Shown piece by piece: positions 22,781 to 35,948 of a stretch of 64,000 nucleotides of DNA. The DNA comes from Microstegium vimineum (Eukaryota > Streptophyta > Magnoliopsida > Poales > Poaceae). The stretch covers positions 52,356,952-52,420,951 of the forward strand of contig CM039122.1 of the NCBI GenBank assembly GCA_022036555.1. The letters are read 5' to 3'. The notes under the pieces are model-generated. The model was not told the origin of the DNA. It ran no database searches and saw only the letters and a list, made by a program, of their open reading frames with translations. Numbering within the stretch: position 1 is the stretch's first letter; each line of letters starts with the position of its first letter. Both the position numbers and the translations under genes were made by a program.

Positions 22781-24960
22781 ATGCCGGATGCCGTTACCCC
22801 AGCCCCAGCTGGTGACACAGTCCCTCCCCGCGGGGGCCTGTTTGACCCATGCAGGCGGGTCGGGGGCGGGCACCCCTCTGAGTATGAATTTGGCTCTACC
22901 TCGTCGTCACCCCAGAAGGTCCCCGTGGCCTCTCCGACACACTCAACCCCACCACCACCGTGTGACCCGTTTCCATATGGGCTCCACAACAGCGCAAGAC
23001 TCTGTTCTGCCCTCGCAGGATTGCAGATACAGACACGTTGCGGGTCTCCAGGGACCCCGCCGCGTGCGACGGACAACCCCGTCACCACCTCTTCACCGAG
23101 CGAGCAACCAGAGCCAAGACAAGCCCGGACATGGGGCACGTTGCGGCGACGCCTAGCCGAGGAGCGCAGGGGATCCTTCCCCCACTTCTACCACGCCGAC
23201 CCCGACTTGGACTCTCCCGATGAGGGTTACGACCCCACTCGGGAATGCTTCCACCTCGACGAGCAAGCCGACCCCCAGGACAACGTCGACGACACCGCGG
23301 CCACAGAAGGAGGAGGGGGCAATGCTACACCAGCACGAGATGCCAACCCCCCGGGTCCTAACAGAGCCGATCCACCCCCAGGCGTCCAGATCACGCAAGT
23401 CCGAGAGCTTCTCGGAAAGTTCGAGGAGGAGCGCCTGCGACTTCAGCAACTCGAGCACGCCCTCGAGCGGGATCGAGGGCGCCCACAGGGTGGAGGAGCT
23501 TGCGAGCGGGCCCGGGAAGTCCACCGGCAAATCGTCAAGGAGGGGGCAAACGAACCCCGAGTCTACAACCGCGCAAGCCAAAATGTCGTTGCAGCCGCAA
23601 TGCTGCTCCGCGACATGCCGGCGCCATCGACACCCCAAGCACGGCGCATCAGGAACAAGATCCAAGGGCTTCTCCAAACTGCGGCCGTGCAGCAGGTGGA
23701 GAGCTCGGCCTCGAGGTGTCGAGGGGCCGCCTCCGAGCGTCAGGAAGTACCCCCTCGACAAAATCGAGAGGTATCCGTCCACCAGGACAAAGCACCCCAA
23801 GGCCAAGTCGAGCGACGACCAGTTCGGGAACGCCTCGTTGATGATCGACCCCCACGGGTGAACAATTGACGCCGGTACGGCGACGCCAAGGATCGAGGCT
23901 ACAGTGCTCACCGAGGTGGGCGCTACGACAGTGACGAAGACCGATGTCAGTCTCCGGAGCCACCGGGGCCCCGAGTCTTCGGTAGAACCATCCGGCGAAC
24001 CCCCCTGCCCGTCCGTTTCCGTCCACCTACCAGCCTGGTCAAGTACAACGGCGAAACCAAGCCAGAGCTTTGGCTTGCCGATTTCAGGCTGGCATGTCAG
24101 CTGGGAGGAGCCGACAACGACCACGTCATCATTCGACAACTCCCACTGTTCCTTTCCGACACCGCTCGTAGATGGCTCGAGGAGTTACCCCCGGACTTGA
24201 TCCAGGACTGGCCCGACCTGGTCCGGATCTTCGAGGGGAACTTCAAGGGCACCTACGAGTGGCCAGGCAACCCCTGGGATCTCCGAAGCTACAAGCAGAA
24301 GCCAGGGGAGACCCTCCGCGCCTTCACCCACCGGTTCTCGAGGCAGCGTACCGCGCTAACCCACATCTCCGACCACGAGGTCATCACGGCGTTCATCGCT
24401 GGAACGACCTGCAAGGAGTTGGTACGGGAGCTAGGGCGAAACACCCCCAAGACCGCCAATGAGTTCATGGACATCATCGCCAACTATGCAGCTGGCGAAG
24501 AAGCCGTTGGCGCGTTCTTCCAGATACCTCCAGACAAGGGGAAAGGCAAGGCGGACGAGCTCGGGGGCTCGGACAACGAGCCCAAGAAGAACAATGGGCC
24601 TAGAAGGAACAACAACGGCAACGGCGGTAGGAAGAAGAAAAAGAAGAACCAACCGGGCCGACGTAACGTCGAACCCGACAGCCCGACGTCGAGCCCGATG
24701 ATCTTGTCGCTGCAGCAGACAAGAAGAAGCCTCGAGGGCCCCCTCCCGACGGGGGCGTCTTCGACAAGATGCTGAAGGAGCCCTGTCCCTATCATATGGG
24801 ACCGGCCAACCACCGTCTCGAGGACTGTCGCATGCTGAGAAAGCACTTCTTCCCTCCCGGCTCCAAGAAAGACGATGGCAGGGAAGACCCACCCTGCGAC
24901 CTCCTTGTCAAAGGCGATGCCAGGAAAGGGGGCTTCCCCTAAATCCACGACTGCTACATG
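22781..24960 (+). pseudogene. Level 3 gag
   Basis: Gag polyprotein of a grass gypsy element. The N-terminal part (22781-23869) is Pro/Arg-rich with a coiled-coil-like segment (VRELLGKFEEERLRLQQLEH), then an in-frame TGA (23867-23869) in a CpG context. The same frame resumes with the Retrotrans_gag-type domain (LVKYNGETKPELWLADFRLA ... AFTHRFSRQ) around 24030-24500. A Lys/Asn-rich basic stretch (about 24585-24660) leads to a frameshift. The Cys/His motif CPYHMGPANHRLEDC at about 24783-24827 is then in the frame used by pol. Confidence 0.85.
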
Positions 24961-27900
24961 ATCTACGGAGGACCCTCGACTTGACTCATCACGCACCAGC
25001 GCAAGAGGGAGCGTCGAGAGGTCTTCTCCGTTCGAGCCCAGGCTCCTCGGTACCTCGACTGGTCACACACGCCGATCACCTTCGACCAGGACGACCACCC
25101 CGAGCACATCCCCAACGCAGGGGGCTACCTGCTCGTCGTCGACCCGATCATACTCAACACCCGCCTCACAAAGGTTCACATGGATGGGGGTAGCAGCCTC
25201 AACATCATCTACGCCAAGACCCTCGACCTCCTGGGAATCCCGAGGACCATGCTCCTGCCCAGCGCGGGGGGATTCCACGGGATCGTCCCGGGGAAGAAGG
25301 CACTCCCAATCGGCCGCGTCAAACTACCCGTTTGTTTCGGCGTCCCCTCAAACTTCTGAAAGGAAGAGTTGACCTTCGAGGTGGTCGCGTTTCGGGGCAC
25401 CTACTACGCCATCATCGGTCGACCAGGGTACGCCAAGTTCATGGCGGTCCCGAACTACACCTACCTCAAGCTCAAGATGCCAGGGCCCACGGGGGTCATC
25501 ACCGTCGACACCTCCTACGAGCACGCATACGACTGCGACGTCGAGTGCGTGGAAAAAGCCGAGGCTGTCGAGGAGTCGGCCATCCTCGCGGCCCTCGACG
25601 ACTTGTCCGGGGAGATCCCCGACCCCAAGCGACACGCTGGCAACTTCAAGCCGGCGGAAGACACCAAGACCGTCCCGCTCGACCCCGGCCTCGCGGATGG
25701 GAAGGTGCTGACGATCAGCGCCACCCTCGAGCCCAAATAGGAAGCAGTGCTTGTCGACTTTCTCCGTGCGAATCCTGACGTGTTTGGATGGAGTCCCTCG
25801 GATATGCCGGGCATTCCGAGGGAAGTCGCCGAGCACTCCTTGGACATCTGAGCCGGGTCCAAACCGGTGAAGCAACGCCTGCGCCGCTTCGACGAGGAGA
25901 AGCGCAGGATCATCGAGGAGGAGGTCGATAAGCTTTTGAAGGCCGGATTTATCAAGGAGGTACATCATCCCGTACTTGTTAAGAAAAAGAATGGGAAGGA
26001 TAGGATGTGTGTAGACTACACCAGTTTAAATAAAGCCTGTCCCAAGATTCCTTTCCCACTACCACGTATCGACCAAATAGTGGATTCCACTGTGGGGTGT
26101 GAAACCCTCTGCTTCCTTGATGCATATTCCGGCTACCACCAAATAAAGATGAAGGAGTCCGATCAGCTCGTGACTTCCTTCATCACCCCCTTTGGCATGT
26201 TTTGCTACCTCACCATGCCCTTCGGTTTGCGAAACACCGGGGCCACCTACCAGCGATGCATGCTCCACGTCTTCGGGAAACACATAGGGCCAACCATCGA
26301 GGCCTACGTCGATGACATCGTGGTCAAGTCCAAGACAGTCGGAAACCTGGTCGGAGATCTCAAGATCGCGTTTGGGTGCCTCCGGGCAAATCGTATAAAA
26401 CTAAACCCTGAGAAGTGTGTCTTCAGGGTTCCTCGAGGCATGCTCCTGGGGTACATAGTTTCCCAACGCGGGATCGAGGCCAATCCCGAGAAGGTAACCG
26501 CAATCACAAGTATGGGCCCGATCCATGACCTCAAAAGCGTACAAAGGGTCACGGGGTGCCTCACCGCCCTCAGCCGATTCATCTCGAGGCTCGGAGAAAA
26601 GGCACTACCCCTTTACCGCCTCCTGAAGAAAACGGAACGCTTCGCGTGGACCGCTGAGGCCGAGGACTTGCTCTTGAAGCTCAAATCCCTACTCACCTCG
26701 CCGCCGGTCTTGGTACCCCCGAGTCCAGCCGAGCCCCTCTTGCTCTACGTCGCAGCGACTACCTAGGTAGTTAGCGCTGTCGTAGTGGTCGAGAGGGCGG
26801 AAGAAGGACACGCCCTGCCGGTTCAGAGGCCTGTCTACTTCGTGAGCGAGGTGCTTTCCAAGATGAAGACGAGATACCCCCACATCCAGAAGCTACTGTA
26901 CGCAATCGTCCTCACTCGGCGCAAGCTCCAACACTATTTCCTGGGCCACCTGGTTACTGTGGTCTCATCTTTCCCCCTCGGGGAGATAATCCAGAACCGG
27001 GAGGCGTCTGGAAGAATCGCCAAGTGGTCGGTCGAGCTCATGGGGGAAACCCTCTCCTACGCCCCTCGGAAGGCCATCAAGTCTCAGGTACTGGCAGATT
27101 TCGTTGCAGAATGGACCGACACCCAACTACCCCCAGCGCAAGTTCAGACCGAGCTCTGGACCATGTACTTCGATGGATTGTTGATGAAGACGGGGGCAGG
27201 CGCCGGATTGCTATTCATATCGCCCTCAGGGTTCATATGCACTATGTCATCCGTCTCCACTTCCCCGCCTCCAACAACGTAGCCGAGTACGAGGCCCTCG
27301 TCAACGGCCTGCGCATCGCCATCGAGCTCGGGGTTCGACGCCTCGACGTGCGGGGGGACTCACAGTTGGTGATCGACCAAGTGATGAAAGATTCAAGCTT
27401 CCACGACCCCAAGATGGAAGCCTACTGCAAGGAGGTCCGAAAACTCGAGGACAAATTCTACGGCCTCGAGCTCAACCACACCGCCCGCCGGTACAACGAA
27501 GCTACCGACGAGCTGGCCAAAATCGCGTCTACCCGAGGTATGGTTCCTCCCAACGTCTTCTCGAGGGACCTTCACAAGCCATCTGTCGACCTGGACTCGG
27601 GGGCTCCCGCCCTCGAGCAAGGGGTCGATCCACCCCCCTCGACTGATCCCCCCTCGAGCAGGGAAGAAGTCAAGGAGATCGACGGGGCTGCCGCAGCGCC
27701 AACCCCTCCGACGGATTGGCGCGCACCCTACCTTGAGTACCTGACACGGGGCGAGCTCCTAGAGGATCGCACGGAGGCCTGTCGTGTAGCCCGACGTGCC
27801 AAAACCTACGTCTTGTACGGAGACGGCTGCGAGCTATACCGACGTAGCCCTTCCGGGGTACTTCAACGCTGCCTCACCCTCGAGGAGGGGAGGGCACTGC

Positions 27901-28958
27901 AGAAGGACCTACACTCGGGGGCTTGCGGCCACCATGCGACGCCGAGAACGCTGGTGGGAAGTACCTTCCGACAAGGCTTCTACTGGCCGACAGCCGTCGC
28001 CAACGCCACCAAAGTCGTTCGATCCTGCAAGGGATGCTAATTCTACGCCAGGCAGACCCACCTACCCGCCCAAGCTCTTCAGATGATACCCATAACTTGG
28101 CCGTTCGCAGTATGGGGGCTGGACATGGTCGGCCCCCTGAAGCGAACCAAGGGTGGCCACACCCACCTCCTCGTGGCTATTGACAAGTTCTCGAAGTGGA
28201 TCGAGGCTCGACCCATCGCCAACATCCAGTCTCGACAAGCCGTGCTATTCTTCACCGACATCATCCACCGCTTCGGGGTCCCCAACATCATCATCACCGA
28301 CAACGGCACGCAGTTCACCGGCCAGAAGTTCCTGGACTTCTATGACCACCACCACATCAGGGTGAATTGGTCCGCAGTCGCCCACCCTCGAACTAACGGT
28401 CAGGTCGAGCGCGCCAACGGTATGGTTTTGCAGGGCCTCAAGCCAAGGATCTTCGATCGGTTGAATAGGCATGGCCGGAGATGGGTCGATGAGCTGCCCG
28501 CTGTCCTATGGAGTCTCCGAACGACACCAAGTTGAGCCACGGGGTTCTCTCCGTTCTTCTTGATCTATGGGTTCGAGGCCGTCCTCCCCACCGACCTCGA
28601 ATACGGGTCCCCTCGACTGAAGGCCTACAGCGAGCAAGCCAACACAGTAGCCCGAGAGGACTCCCTCGACCAGCTCGAGGAAGCCCGAGACGTGACCGTC
28701 TTCAAGTCGGCAAAGTACCAGCAGACGCTGCGGCGCTACCACGACAAAAACGTGCACAAAAGGGACCTCGTCGTCGGCGACCTTGTTCTGCGCCACCGAC
28801 AAAGCAACAAGGGACGTCACAAGCTAACGCCACCTAGGGAGGGACCTTTCATCGTAGCAGAGGTGCTGAAGCCCGGCACTTACAAACTGAGGAACGAGAA
28901 GGGTGAGATCCTCACCAAAGCGTGGAACATCGAACAACTACATCGTTTCTATCCCTGA
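24961..28958 (+). pseudogene. Level 3 pol: protease, RT, two RNase H domains, integrase
   Basis: The protease segment has HMDGGSSLNIIYAKTLDLLG (about 25180). RT (about 25867-26550) keeps VDYTSLNKACPK and an intact YVDDIVVKSK near 26305. A TAG at 26764-26766 separates it from the first RNase H (VYFVSEVL ... TRRKLQHYF). A second, archaeal-type RNase H follows (LWTMYFDG ... NNVAEYEALVNGL ... GDSQLV), with a frameshift near 27230 inside it. The integrase has a zinc region (about 27920-28040) broken by a TAA. The core has D,D,E in GLDMVGP, TDNGTQF and GQVERANG, then a TGA at about 28533. The C-terminus ends QLHRFYP at 28958. Several stops look like CAA, CAG or CGA with C changed to T. Confidence 0.9.
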
Positions 28959-29739
28959 GGCCTCGACGCCTCGTACATTTTTGCATTTATGTACAAATTC
29001 TCGAATGAACAAAAAATCCGCGATCCTAGAGATTTCATCTTCATTCATGACTCGAGGTAGATTTGCTCTACCCCTCGACGCCTCTCTTTCTTATGCCCCC
29101 GAAGCACGCTTAGCGCAGGGTAGGGTACGCGCTCGAGACCCACAAGGGTCGAGGGGCGCCGAGCCAGGAACTCTCCTACGCCCCCGGGCTAAGGTACTCC
29201 CGCTCGCTCCCCCCCTTGAGGGCCTCGGGCGTGCGTCCAACAACCGCGCCAAAAAGTGGAGCACCAAGGCTTGTGGAAGTAAGAATGGCTCGAGAGATCA
29301 CCGCTCGTGGTCGAAAAGGTAGACTCGACCCTGCTCCTGCAGAGTCGAGCCTCCCTCGGGGGCTAACAGGGGGGACCCCCCCTCCTAAGTCCCCGAAAAA
29401 CTCAAATGTTTTTTTGAAACTCGGCTTTCCCTCTCGATATTTCCCTCGAGTATGCTTCATGACTGAGTAAAGACGCCTCGAACTCCCTAAGGGTCGCGGT
29501 GTCGTCGAGCCAGGGACTCTCCTACGCCCCAGGGCTACGGTATCCTCGCTCGCTCCCCCCCCCCTTCTAGGGATACGAGCGTGCGTCGAACACTTAAGTC
29601 CACAAGCGTCGACTCAAGCAAAGAAAAGCAGAGAGAGCTCGAGAAGTAGAAATAATAAGACACATTTTGAACAAAATGCATTAGATATAAGAAGCCCTCG
29701 GGGCTCGGCATTGTATCATTACAAAAGCCTAACTGTTAC
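28959..29739. repeat. Spacer with about 80-bp direct repeats, 346 bp apart
   Basis: No ORF is supported. Two copies of a segment with GAGCCAGG(A/G)ACTCTCCTACG, GGGCTA(A/C)GGTA and CGCTCGCTCCCCCCC occur at 29161-29240 and 29507-29591. The spacer separates sense pol from the convergent antisense gene. Confidence 0.7.
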
Positions 29740-32700
29740 ACGGACCTTCCTGTCCAGATGTGGCTCGCAGGCATAGGACTACTCAACGAGGGGGTCACCG
29801 TCCTCAAGAAGCAATGCAGGAAGCTGGGCATCACGCGTTGGCCACATCGAAAGGTGAAGACTCTACAGAAGCTCATCGACAACATCCGAGGGCTACTCGG
29901 CGCCATATCAGTCCGCCGAGGGGACCACCTCGGGCTCGAAGAGCTTCGCCAGCTCGCCTCCGGGCACCTCCGCAAGATCCATCAGCTTCTAGCACCTCGC
30001 GTCGTTCTCTTCGTCAGTCAGCCTCGGGTCGGTGGCGAACCCGTTGGCGACGACGTCGAGGTCATAATTATAGGCTGAGCTGACGACCGCGAGGGCCTGC
30101 TTCACTCCTACGTGTAGGGTAGCACGGACGTGCTCCGTCACCTCCTGCGTCATGGAGTAGAAGCGGCGCAGCAGGGAGTCCCCTCGAGCGTCGCCCTCGA
30201 CCTCTGGCTCCGGCTCGACCAAGAGGTCGTCGCAGAAGGTGGAGATAGCGCCCTCGAGCCTCGCGTTAAGGTTCGCCTCCGTCCCAAGGAGGCCCTGAAG
30301 GATGGTCAGGTCCTCGTGGGCTCGGGCCTTGTCTGCTGCGAGCTCTGCCAAAACAAGCACACAACTCGGTCAAAACCAAGAAGCAGGAAAAGGGTCGAGA
30401 CCGGTCAGATTCAGCAACACTTTCAAGAAACTTACCTTGGGCATGCGCCTCTAGGGTGGAGTAACCCCGCTCGGTCTCCTCGAGTTGGCGGCGGACGTCG
30501 ACGAGCTCGGTGGCCTGGCCACTGACTTTAGCCTCGAGGCCCTCGATGACCTTGCCAACGTCATCGAGGGCTCTCTTCTGGTTGTTCGCCACCACCCCCA
30601 GAGAGACCGCGCGGGTCCGAGCCTTCTCCTCCGCGGTGTCCAGCGTGTCGCGCTCGCGGGAGACGGCGTCGAGGTCGCCCCGGAGCCCCCGGATGCTCTC
30701 CGTCGCCTGGGCCAACTCCTCCTTTAGCCGGGCGGCCTCCTCCTCTGCCCTGCGCTGGGCCTCCAGGGCAGCATCCCGCTCATGCCCGACCTTGATGGTC
30801 GACTGGAGGGCGTCGTCGATCTTCGACTGCGCCATCTCCTGGGCGACCCGGGCTGCCTCCTGCACGGCCGTAAAGCCAGCCCTCGCATGGGCGATCTTCG
30901 ACTCGGCATCCTCCCGTGCGGTTGCCGCCTCGGCTCTCGCCTGGGCGGCCTCGGCCTCCGCCCTCTCCAGCGAGGCGTGGAGGGCCGGGAGTTGCTCATG
31001 CGACCGGAGGATGAACTGGGACTTGTTGTACAACCTCGCCCTCAGCTCCTGACGAGGGTAAAAAGGAAGATCATCAGAAAAGAACAGTCAGGCAATCCAT
31101 GCAAAATCTAGGGGAAAACGAAACCCACCTCCATTCCCCGACATATGTCCACGGCAGCAACCTCTGCGGCAATGCGCACCGAGTGCTCGAACCATGCTCG
31201 GTACTCCTCCAGGTTCTCCCACGTGTGGAGCTCGGCCTGGTCGTCGAGCTCGAGGAGGGTCTGCCCAGGGTCTCGAGGGTCGGCCAGCTCGAGGACCTCC
31301 TGCCCCCAGAACGCGCTGCGAAGGTCGATCCTCTCTTGGACCTCCCGCATGACGCCCCGGCGCATCTCACCAGCACCCCGCGACCTTCCACCTTCTCCGC
31401 CCACGCGAAGAAGGGGAAAACTCCTCCGCCTGGGCCCTCCCGGCCTCGGGACCACCCTGCGAGGACGTCGACGGTCCCGCCAAGCCATCACCCCCGGACA
31501 AGGGAAGTCCAGATCGGGAGAACAGCCCTGCACGACGAAAGAGACCAAGCGATTAGTACCTGGCACCGCAGATCCACTACGGCTCGACCAAGGCGGAGCA
31601 CGACTTACCTCGAGACGACGACCCCCCAACTTCAAGGCGAGGCCGAGCCACCTCCGGTTCTACCCGAGGGGCTGAGACAGCGGTCGTCTCCGCCGGGCCA
31701 ACCAGCTCGGCCACCATCTGGGCCACCTCTTCGGCAGTGGACGTCATCAACATCCCCGCCTTCCCTGCCGCGGGTGCCACCTCGGGCTTCTCAGCCCGAC
31801 CCCCCTCCTCGACCTCCGGCGCCGGAGACGGACCCTCAGACGCGGCAGCGGCCGCGCCCTCGCGCTCGCGCTACTGGCGTGCCTCCAACGAAGCGAGGCT
31901 CTCGGGCCACCGCCTCGGCGTCGGGCGAGTCAGAGCCTCCTCCTCGACCGCGGAGGCTGCGCCCTCCACCTCCATCTCGGCGGCGGCTTGGGGCTCGACC
32001 CCATCAGTCTCGACCGCCGTCGATGCGGGCCCCGCGCCTTCCGAGGCGCTGGGTGCGCCTCCCTCCGACGGGTGGGCGGGCGCGGCTTCTCCCTCCACTT
32101 CGGCGGCCCTCGCCGGCGGGGCGGGCGGGCCCGCTCCTCTCCCGCCTGGGTCAGCGTCGAGGCCCCCTGCGCTTCCCCTCGCTCCATCGCCTCCCAGGCC
32201 CTGCCACCCACGCCGCCTCGGGGGTAAACGTCGAAGGGGGCAAAGCAGCGGGACTGGCCTCGACGGCCGCCTCGATGGCAGCCCCGGTCCTCAGCTTCTT
32301 GGCAGGGGCGAGGGACGGGTCCTCTCGCAGGCTCTTCCATGCTCAACGGTAAGCACGAGTCGTCAGCAACAAATAGAAAAACATAGCAAGTACCCTCGAC
32401 CAGCCGAAAAGTAACTTACCCCTTCGGGGCCACGCGCTTCTGGCCGACGGACTTCGAGACGCTCGCGGGCTTGAACGCAACGCGCTGGGGGGCACTCCTC
32501 CCGCGGTCAGCCGCGAGGGTCGAGGCCGCCCTCGGCACCGTCTCCTGGGCAGGGGCCGACGACGCTCCCGTCGGCCCCCTGCTGGTTTCCTCCCGCGCCG
32601 ATGGGCCCGGCGCCCGTGCGCTCGACCCGGCAGGCGCTGGGGGCGTGTCCACTCTACCCCCCAACGGGGATCACGACGACCACCCGCACATCTGCAGTGG

Positions 32701-34091
32701 CGCTTCGTCTTGGGGGCCACGGGGCGCTCCACCCGCGGCTCGGCTTCAACAATAGGGGCCGACCTCGATGTCGACCCCTCTCCTCCTCCGGTCCCGACGG
32801 TCACCCTCTGTTCGTTTGTTCCTCCTCGCTCCAGTCGACCTCGACCTCGCTGTCGCTGCTCTCCTCCTCTTCCTCGTCCTCCTCCTCCTCCGAGAGCGAT
32901 TCCTCCTCGGGAAGGTCGTCCCGCCTCTGCCGGGCCCGGCGCTGATCCCTCTCCTGCTTCTCCCGGGCTTTATTAGCCTTGTCCTTCTTGGCCTTGTCCT
33001 TGGCCTTCTTGTCCTTCTCGTCCTGGAGGCGCCTCGCTTGGGCGTCGCCCCGCTCCTCCTTCACCGGCGGCAGCGACTTCCGGAAGGGAATGTTCCCCTG
33101 AGGAACACAAGACAGTTAAGACGCAGGCAAAAAAGGTGAACAAGGCGAACACAAAAACACTAACAGAGGAAGGAAGCCTTACCAGCTCGACGTATCCCTC
33201 GTCCGGCCTCATGGGGACCCTGGCGACATTCTTGACGTTGAACCCGCCCGCGAAGAAGAGACGGACGCGGCGGACCACCCTCTCGGGTGGTAGATCGTGC
33301 CCCAGAAGGCGACACCCCGAAAGGTCGACCCCCGGGCACATCTCGTCGAGGCGCAAAGGACGAGCCATCAGCGGGACGACCCTCCGCTGATGGAAGGCCG
33401 ACGCGACGATCGCCGCCGTGAGTCCCTCCTTCTTCAGACGCCCGACCGCGTCCAGCAGGTTGGTGAGGCGGCCCTGCTTCCTCTGCACGACACCGTACCT
33501 CCAGCAGTCGAGTTGCGCATCAATCGTCCTCCCGGTGTAGGCGGGGAGCAGGTCGTCGTCGTTCCTCAAGTAAAACCACCCGGAATGCCATCCGGAGTGG
33601 CTCGACGAAAGCTTCCCCGGGATCCAGCAATCCGATCGCTTGAGGACGATGCTGCAGCACCCGGCCCTGACCATCTTGCGGGTGCCCTTGACAGCAGACG
33701 CGTGGAAGATGCTCGCCTCGAAGAGATGGAGCCACAACTCCCAGTGAGGCTCGATCCCGAGGTATCCCTCGCACACGGCGGCGAAGACCGCCGCATGACA
33801 GACGCCGTTGGAGGTGAGGTGCTGAAGCTCCACGCCATAGTGGTGGAGGATCGCACGCAGAAGACGACTGGGTGGGGCACCTAGCCCCGCCCAGTGGAAA
33901 ACCTCGAAGCTCACTACGTAGCCCGCCGGCGGATTGGGCTCGGCGTGATCCGGCGGCAGCACCACCCACTCCGGCCGGTCGGTCGAGGTGACAGGCCGGA
34001 GGAGACCGCTCTCCACCAGATCGCCCAGGCGCGCAGTGGTCACCGAAGATGCGAGCCAGTCATCGGGACCGACGAGGCTGTACTTGGCCAT
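29740..34091 (-). pseudogene. Antisense multi-exon gene of level 3 (gypsy-type transposon domain, coiled coil)
   Basis: Minus-strand gene between pol and the 3' LTR. Exon 1 (34091-33183, 303 codons) begins MAKYSLVGPDDWLASSVTTA and resembles the grass 'putative gypsy type transposon' domain (Transposase_28 family, by memory). The donor GTAAGG at 33182 and the acceptor before 33097 join in phase to a Lys/Glu-rich then acidic exon (LPEEESLSEEEEDEEEEESS). Further segments are Pro/Ala/Ser-rich (about 31900-32660). A segment at about 31110-31400 and a long coiled coil (31033-30420, HASLERAEAEAAQARAE) follow, then an exon ending near 29989. An in-frame TAG lies at 29989-29991, followed by more matching codons. 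Frames in the middle are unclear, so intermediate exon borders are not given. Function unknown. Confidence 0.75.
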
Positions 34092-34288
34092 GGGATCAAG
34101 GAGGCTGATGCGCTCGGGCTTGGGGGAGGAAGGTACATTCCCAATCTCCCCTCTCTTTCTCTCACGTGCGCAGAGGTCCGACTTGCAGGGTGTCTAAGGA
34201 AATGGCGGGGAGAAGGAGGTAGGGAAGGCGATTGCAAGGAGGCAGGGAAGGCAAGTGCGCGGAAAAAGCACCCGACTCCTCACCTTCG

Positions 34289-34298
34289 CTATTTATAA
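34289..34298 (-). promoter_or_regulatory. TATA box of the level-3 antisense gene
   Basis: On the minus strand TTATAAATAG lies about 200 bp upstream of the antisense ATG at 34091, in the right position for an independent promoter. Confidence 0.5.
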
Positions 34299-34499
34299 GC
34301 GGGAGGCCAACGGATGGATCCGATAAACAGGCAAGTGAATCTCCGCATTTAATGTGCCTGTGTACTGCCTCCTCGTATTCCTCCAGGATAAGGCGTTCTG
34401 TCCCATCATCGGGCTCCGCACCGCACTCCGCCCTGCGCCTGCAACTGTTGTGCCGAACGGATATCGCCTAAAAAGGCGCGCGGCCAGAAGCGTTATCTT

Positions 34500-35650
34500 C
34501 GAAGGTAAGGAATCTTGAGGCAGCGAGAGCTGGCCCTCGAAAGGGGCTTTGACATCTACCCTCGAGTACTCGAGGACGGAAATGACCTCGGGTTATGGAC
34601 TTCGGTCCACCCCAAAATCTCGAGGGCACAAAGGCCGGCCCACGAACGGGCTTGATAGCCCCCCTCGAGTGCCCGAGGTCTAGGGAGACCTCGGGTTATC
34701 GACTCCAGTCCACTCCCCAGTCTCGAAGGGATAAAGGCTAGCCCTTACACAGGGTTCGACAACCTCCCTCGAGGACTCGAGCCCAACGGGCAAAGGCACA
34801 GGTATGTCCCCGAGTTCAATACAACTACCTGCTTTTCCCCCTCGGCGTTCCACAAGGCAGGACTCCTCCTCCTGAGGATAGCGTCGGATGACGAACCATC
34901 CGTCAAATCTTGGGGGAGCGAAGGCTAGGCCTTACATAGGGTTCAACATCCGCCCTCGAGTACCTAAGGTCAAGAAGGACCCATGGTTAACGGACTCAGG
35001 TCCACCCCTAAATCTTGAGGGAGCGAAGGCTGGCTCCACGAACGGGGTTCGACAGCCGCCCTCGAGTACGCAAGTCAGGGATGTCCCGGGGGGGCCAGGC
35101 GCGTGCCCCTAGCTCGAAAACTAACTCTCGAGGTCCCCTGGGACATATCCGAGGCATAACCAAGGAATACCTAAGGATCCCTATCGAATGGGGTTGGCAC
35201 CTTGGTAAGCCATACGGTCTTGCTTAGTAAGCCATATGGTCTTACTTAAAATGAGGGCGCCTTCGGGCTGCTAATCGACCCCTATCGAACGGGGCACGAG
35301 TTCTCACTCGGATTTTTACCTGTACTGGGCACCATTTTTAATGGACTCATGCCCGACACCAGCTCACCGAGGACTTCGGGCTCGTCCCAACGGGGATAGC
35401 ACAATGCTCTTCACCCCACAATCCGAACGCAAGGATCTGTGGGAAGGACGCTATGAGGTAGTGAAGGCCTAGCCATTCGAGGGCTCGCTGACCTGACTAC
35501 GCACGACACCCCTCGACGAAAGAGGGTCGAAAAAACTCATGACCTGGCAGACTCAGTTGACCTCTCGGTTGGGGCGCTGCGACTCCAGTTATGCATGAGG
35601 GAGCGAAGGCTGGCCCTCAGTAGGGTTCGATAGCCGCCCTCGAGCACCTC
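34500..35650. repeat. Degenerate repeat array before level-3 3' LTR
   Basis: At least five imperfect units share the motifs GGTCCACCCC, AAATCT(C/T)GAGGG, GAACGGG, TTCGACAGCCGCCCTCGAGT and GGTCAAG/GGTCTAG. Copies begin near 34605, 34720, 34893, 35006 and 35590. Tat-lineage elements often carry tandem repeats here. No ORF is supported. Confidence 0.65.
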
Positions 35651-35933
35651 TCTTTTCAGGGAAAGGAACGGGATCGACCCCTCGATAGGGCGCCGCGTCT
35701 CTAGGTACCCTTAGATCCCCTCTATACAACATATCATAGCCCCCAGAGGAGTTCTTAATCACTCCTCTAGGGCCTCGGGGGCTACCCCCATGGGGTGCGC
35801 TTGCGCGCACCCCACGGAGAAACGAACCTCTCACTAACCCTGCAGGTCAAAGGCAAAACCTCCGGGTAATCCTTACTCCCCCCAAGAGATCACGTCTCAT
35901 AGCCCCCAGAGGAGTTCTAAATCACTCCTCTAG

Positions 35934-35948
35934 GGCCTCGGGGGCTAC
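35934..35948 (+). other. Polypurine tract region of level 3
   Basis: GCCTCGGGGGCTAC immediately precedes the 3' LTR. It is G-rich but not a pure purine run, so it is weaker than usual. The same phrase also occurs near 35770. Confidence 0.4.

Noticed and set aside
31099..32976. Long plus-strand ORFs (up to 417 codons)
   Set aside because: Mirror frames of the antisense coiled-coil and low-complexity exons in GC-rich DNA; compositionally biased with no domain.
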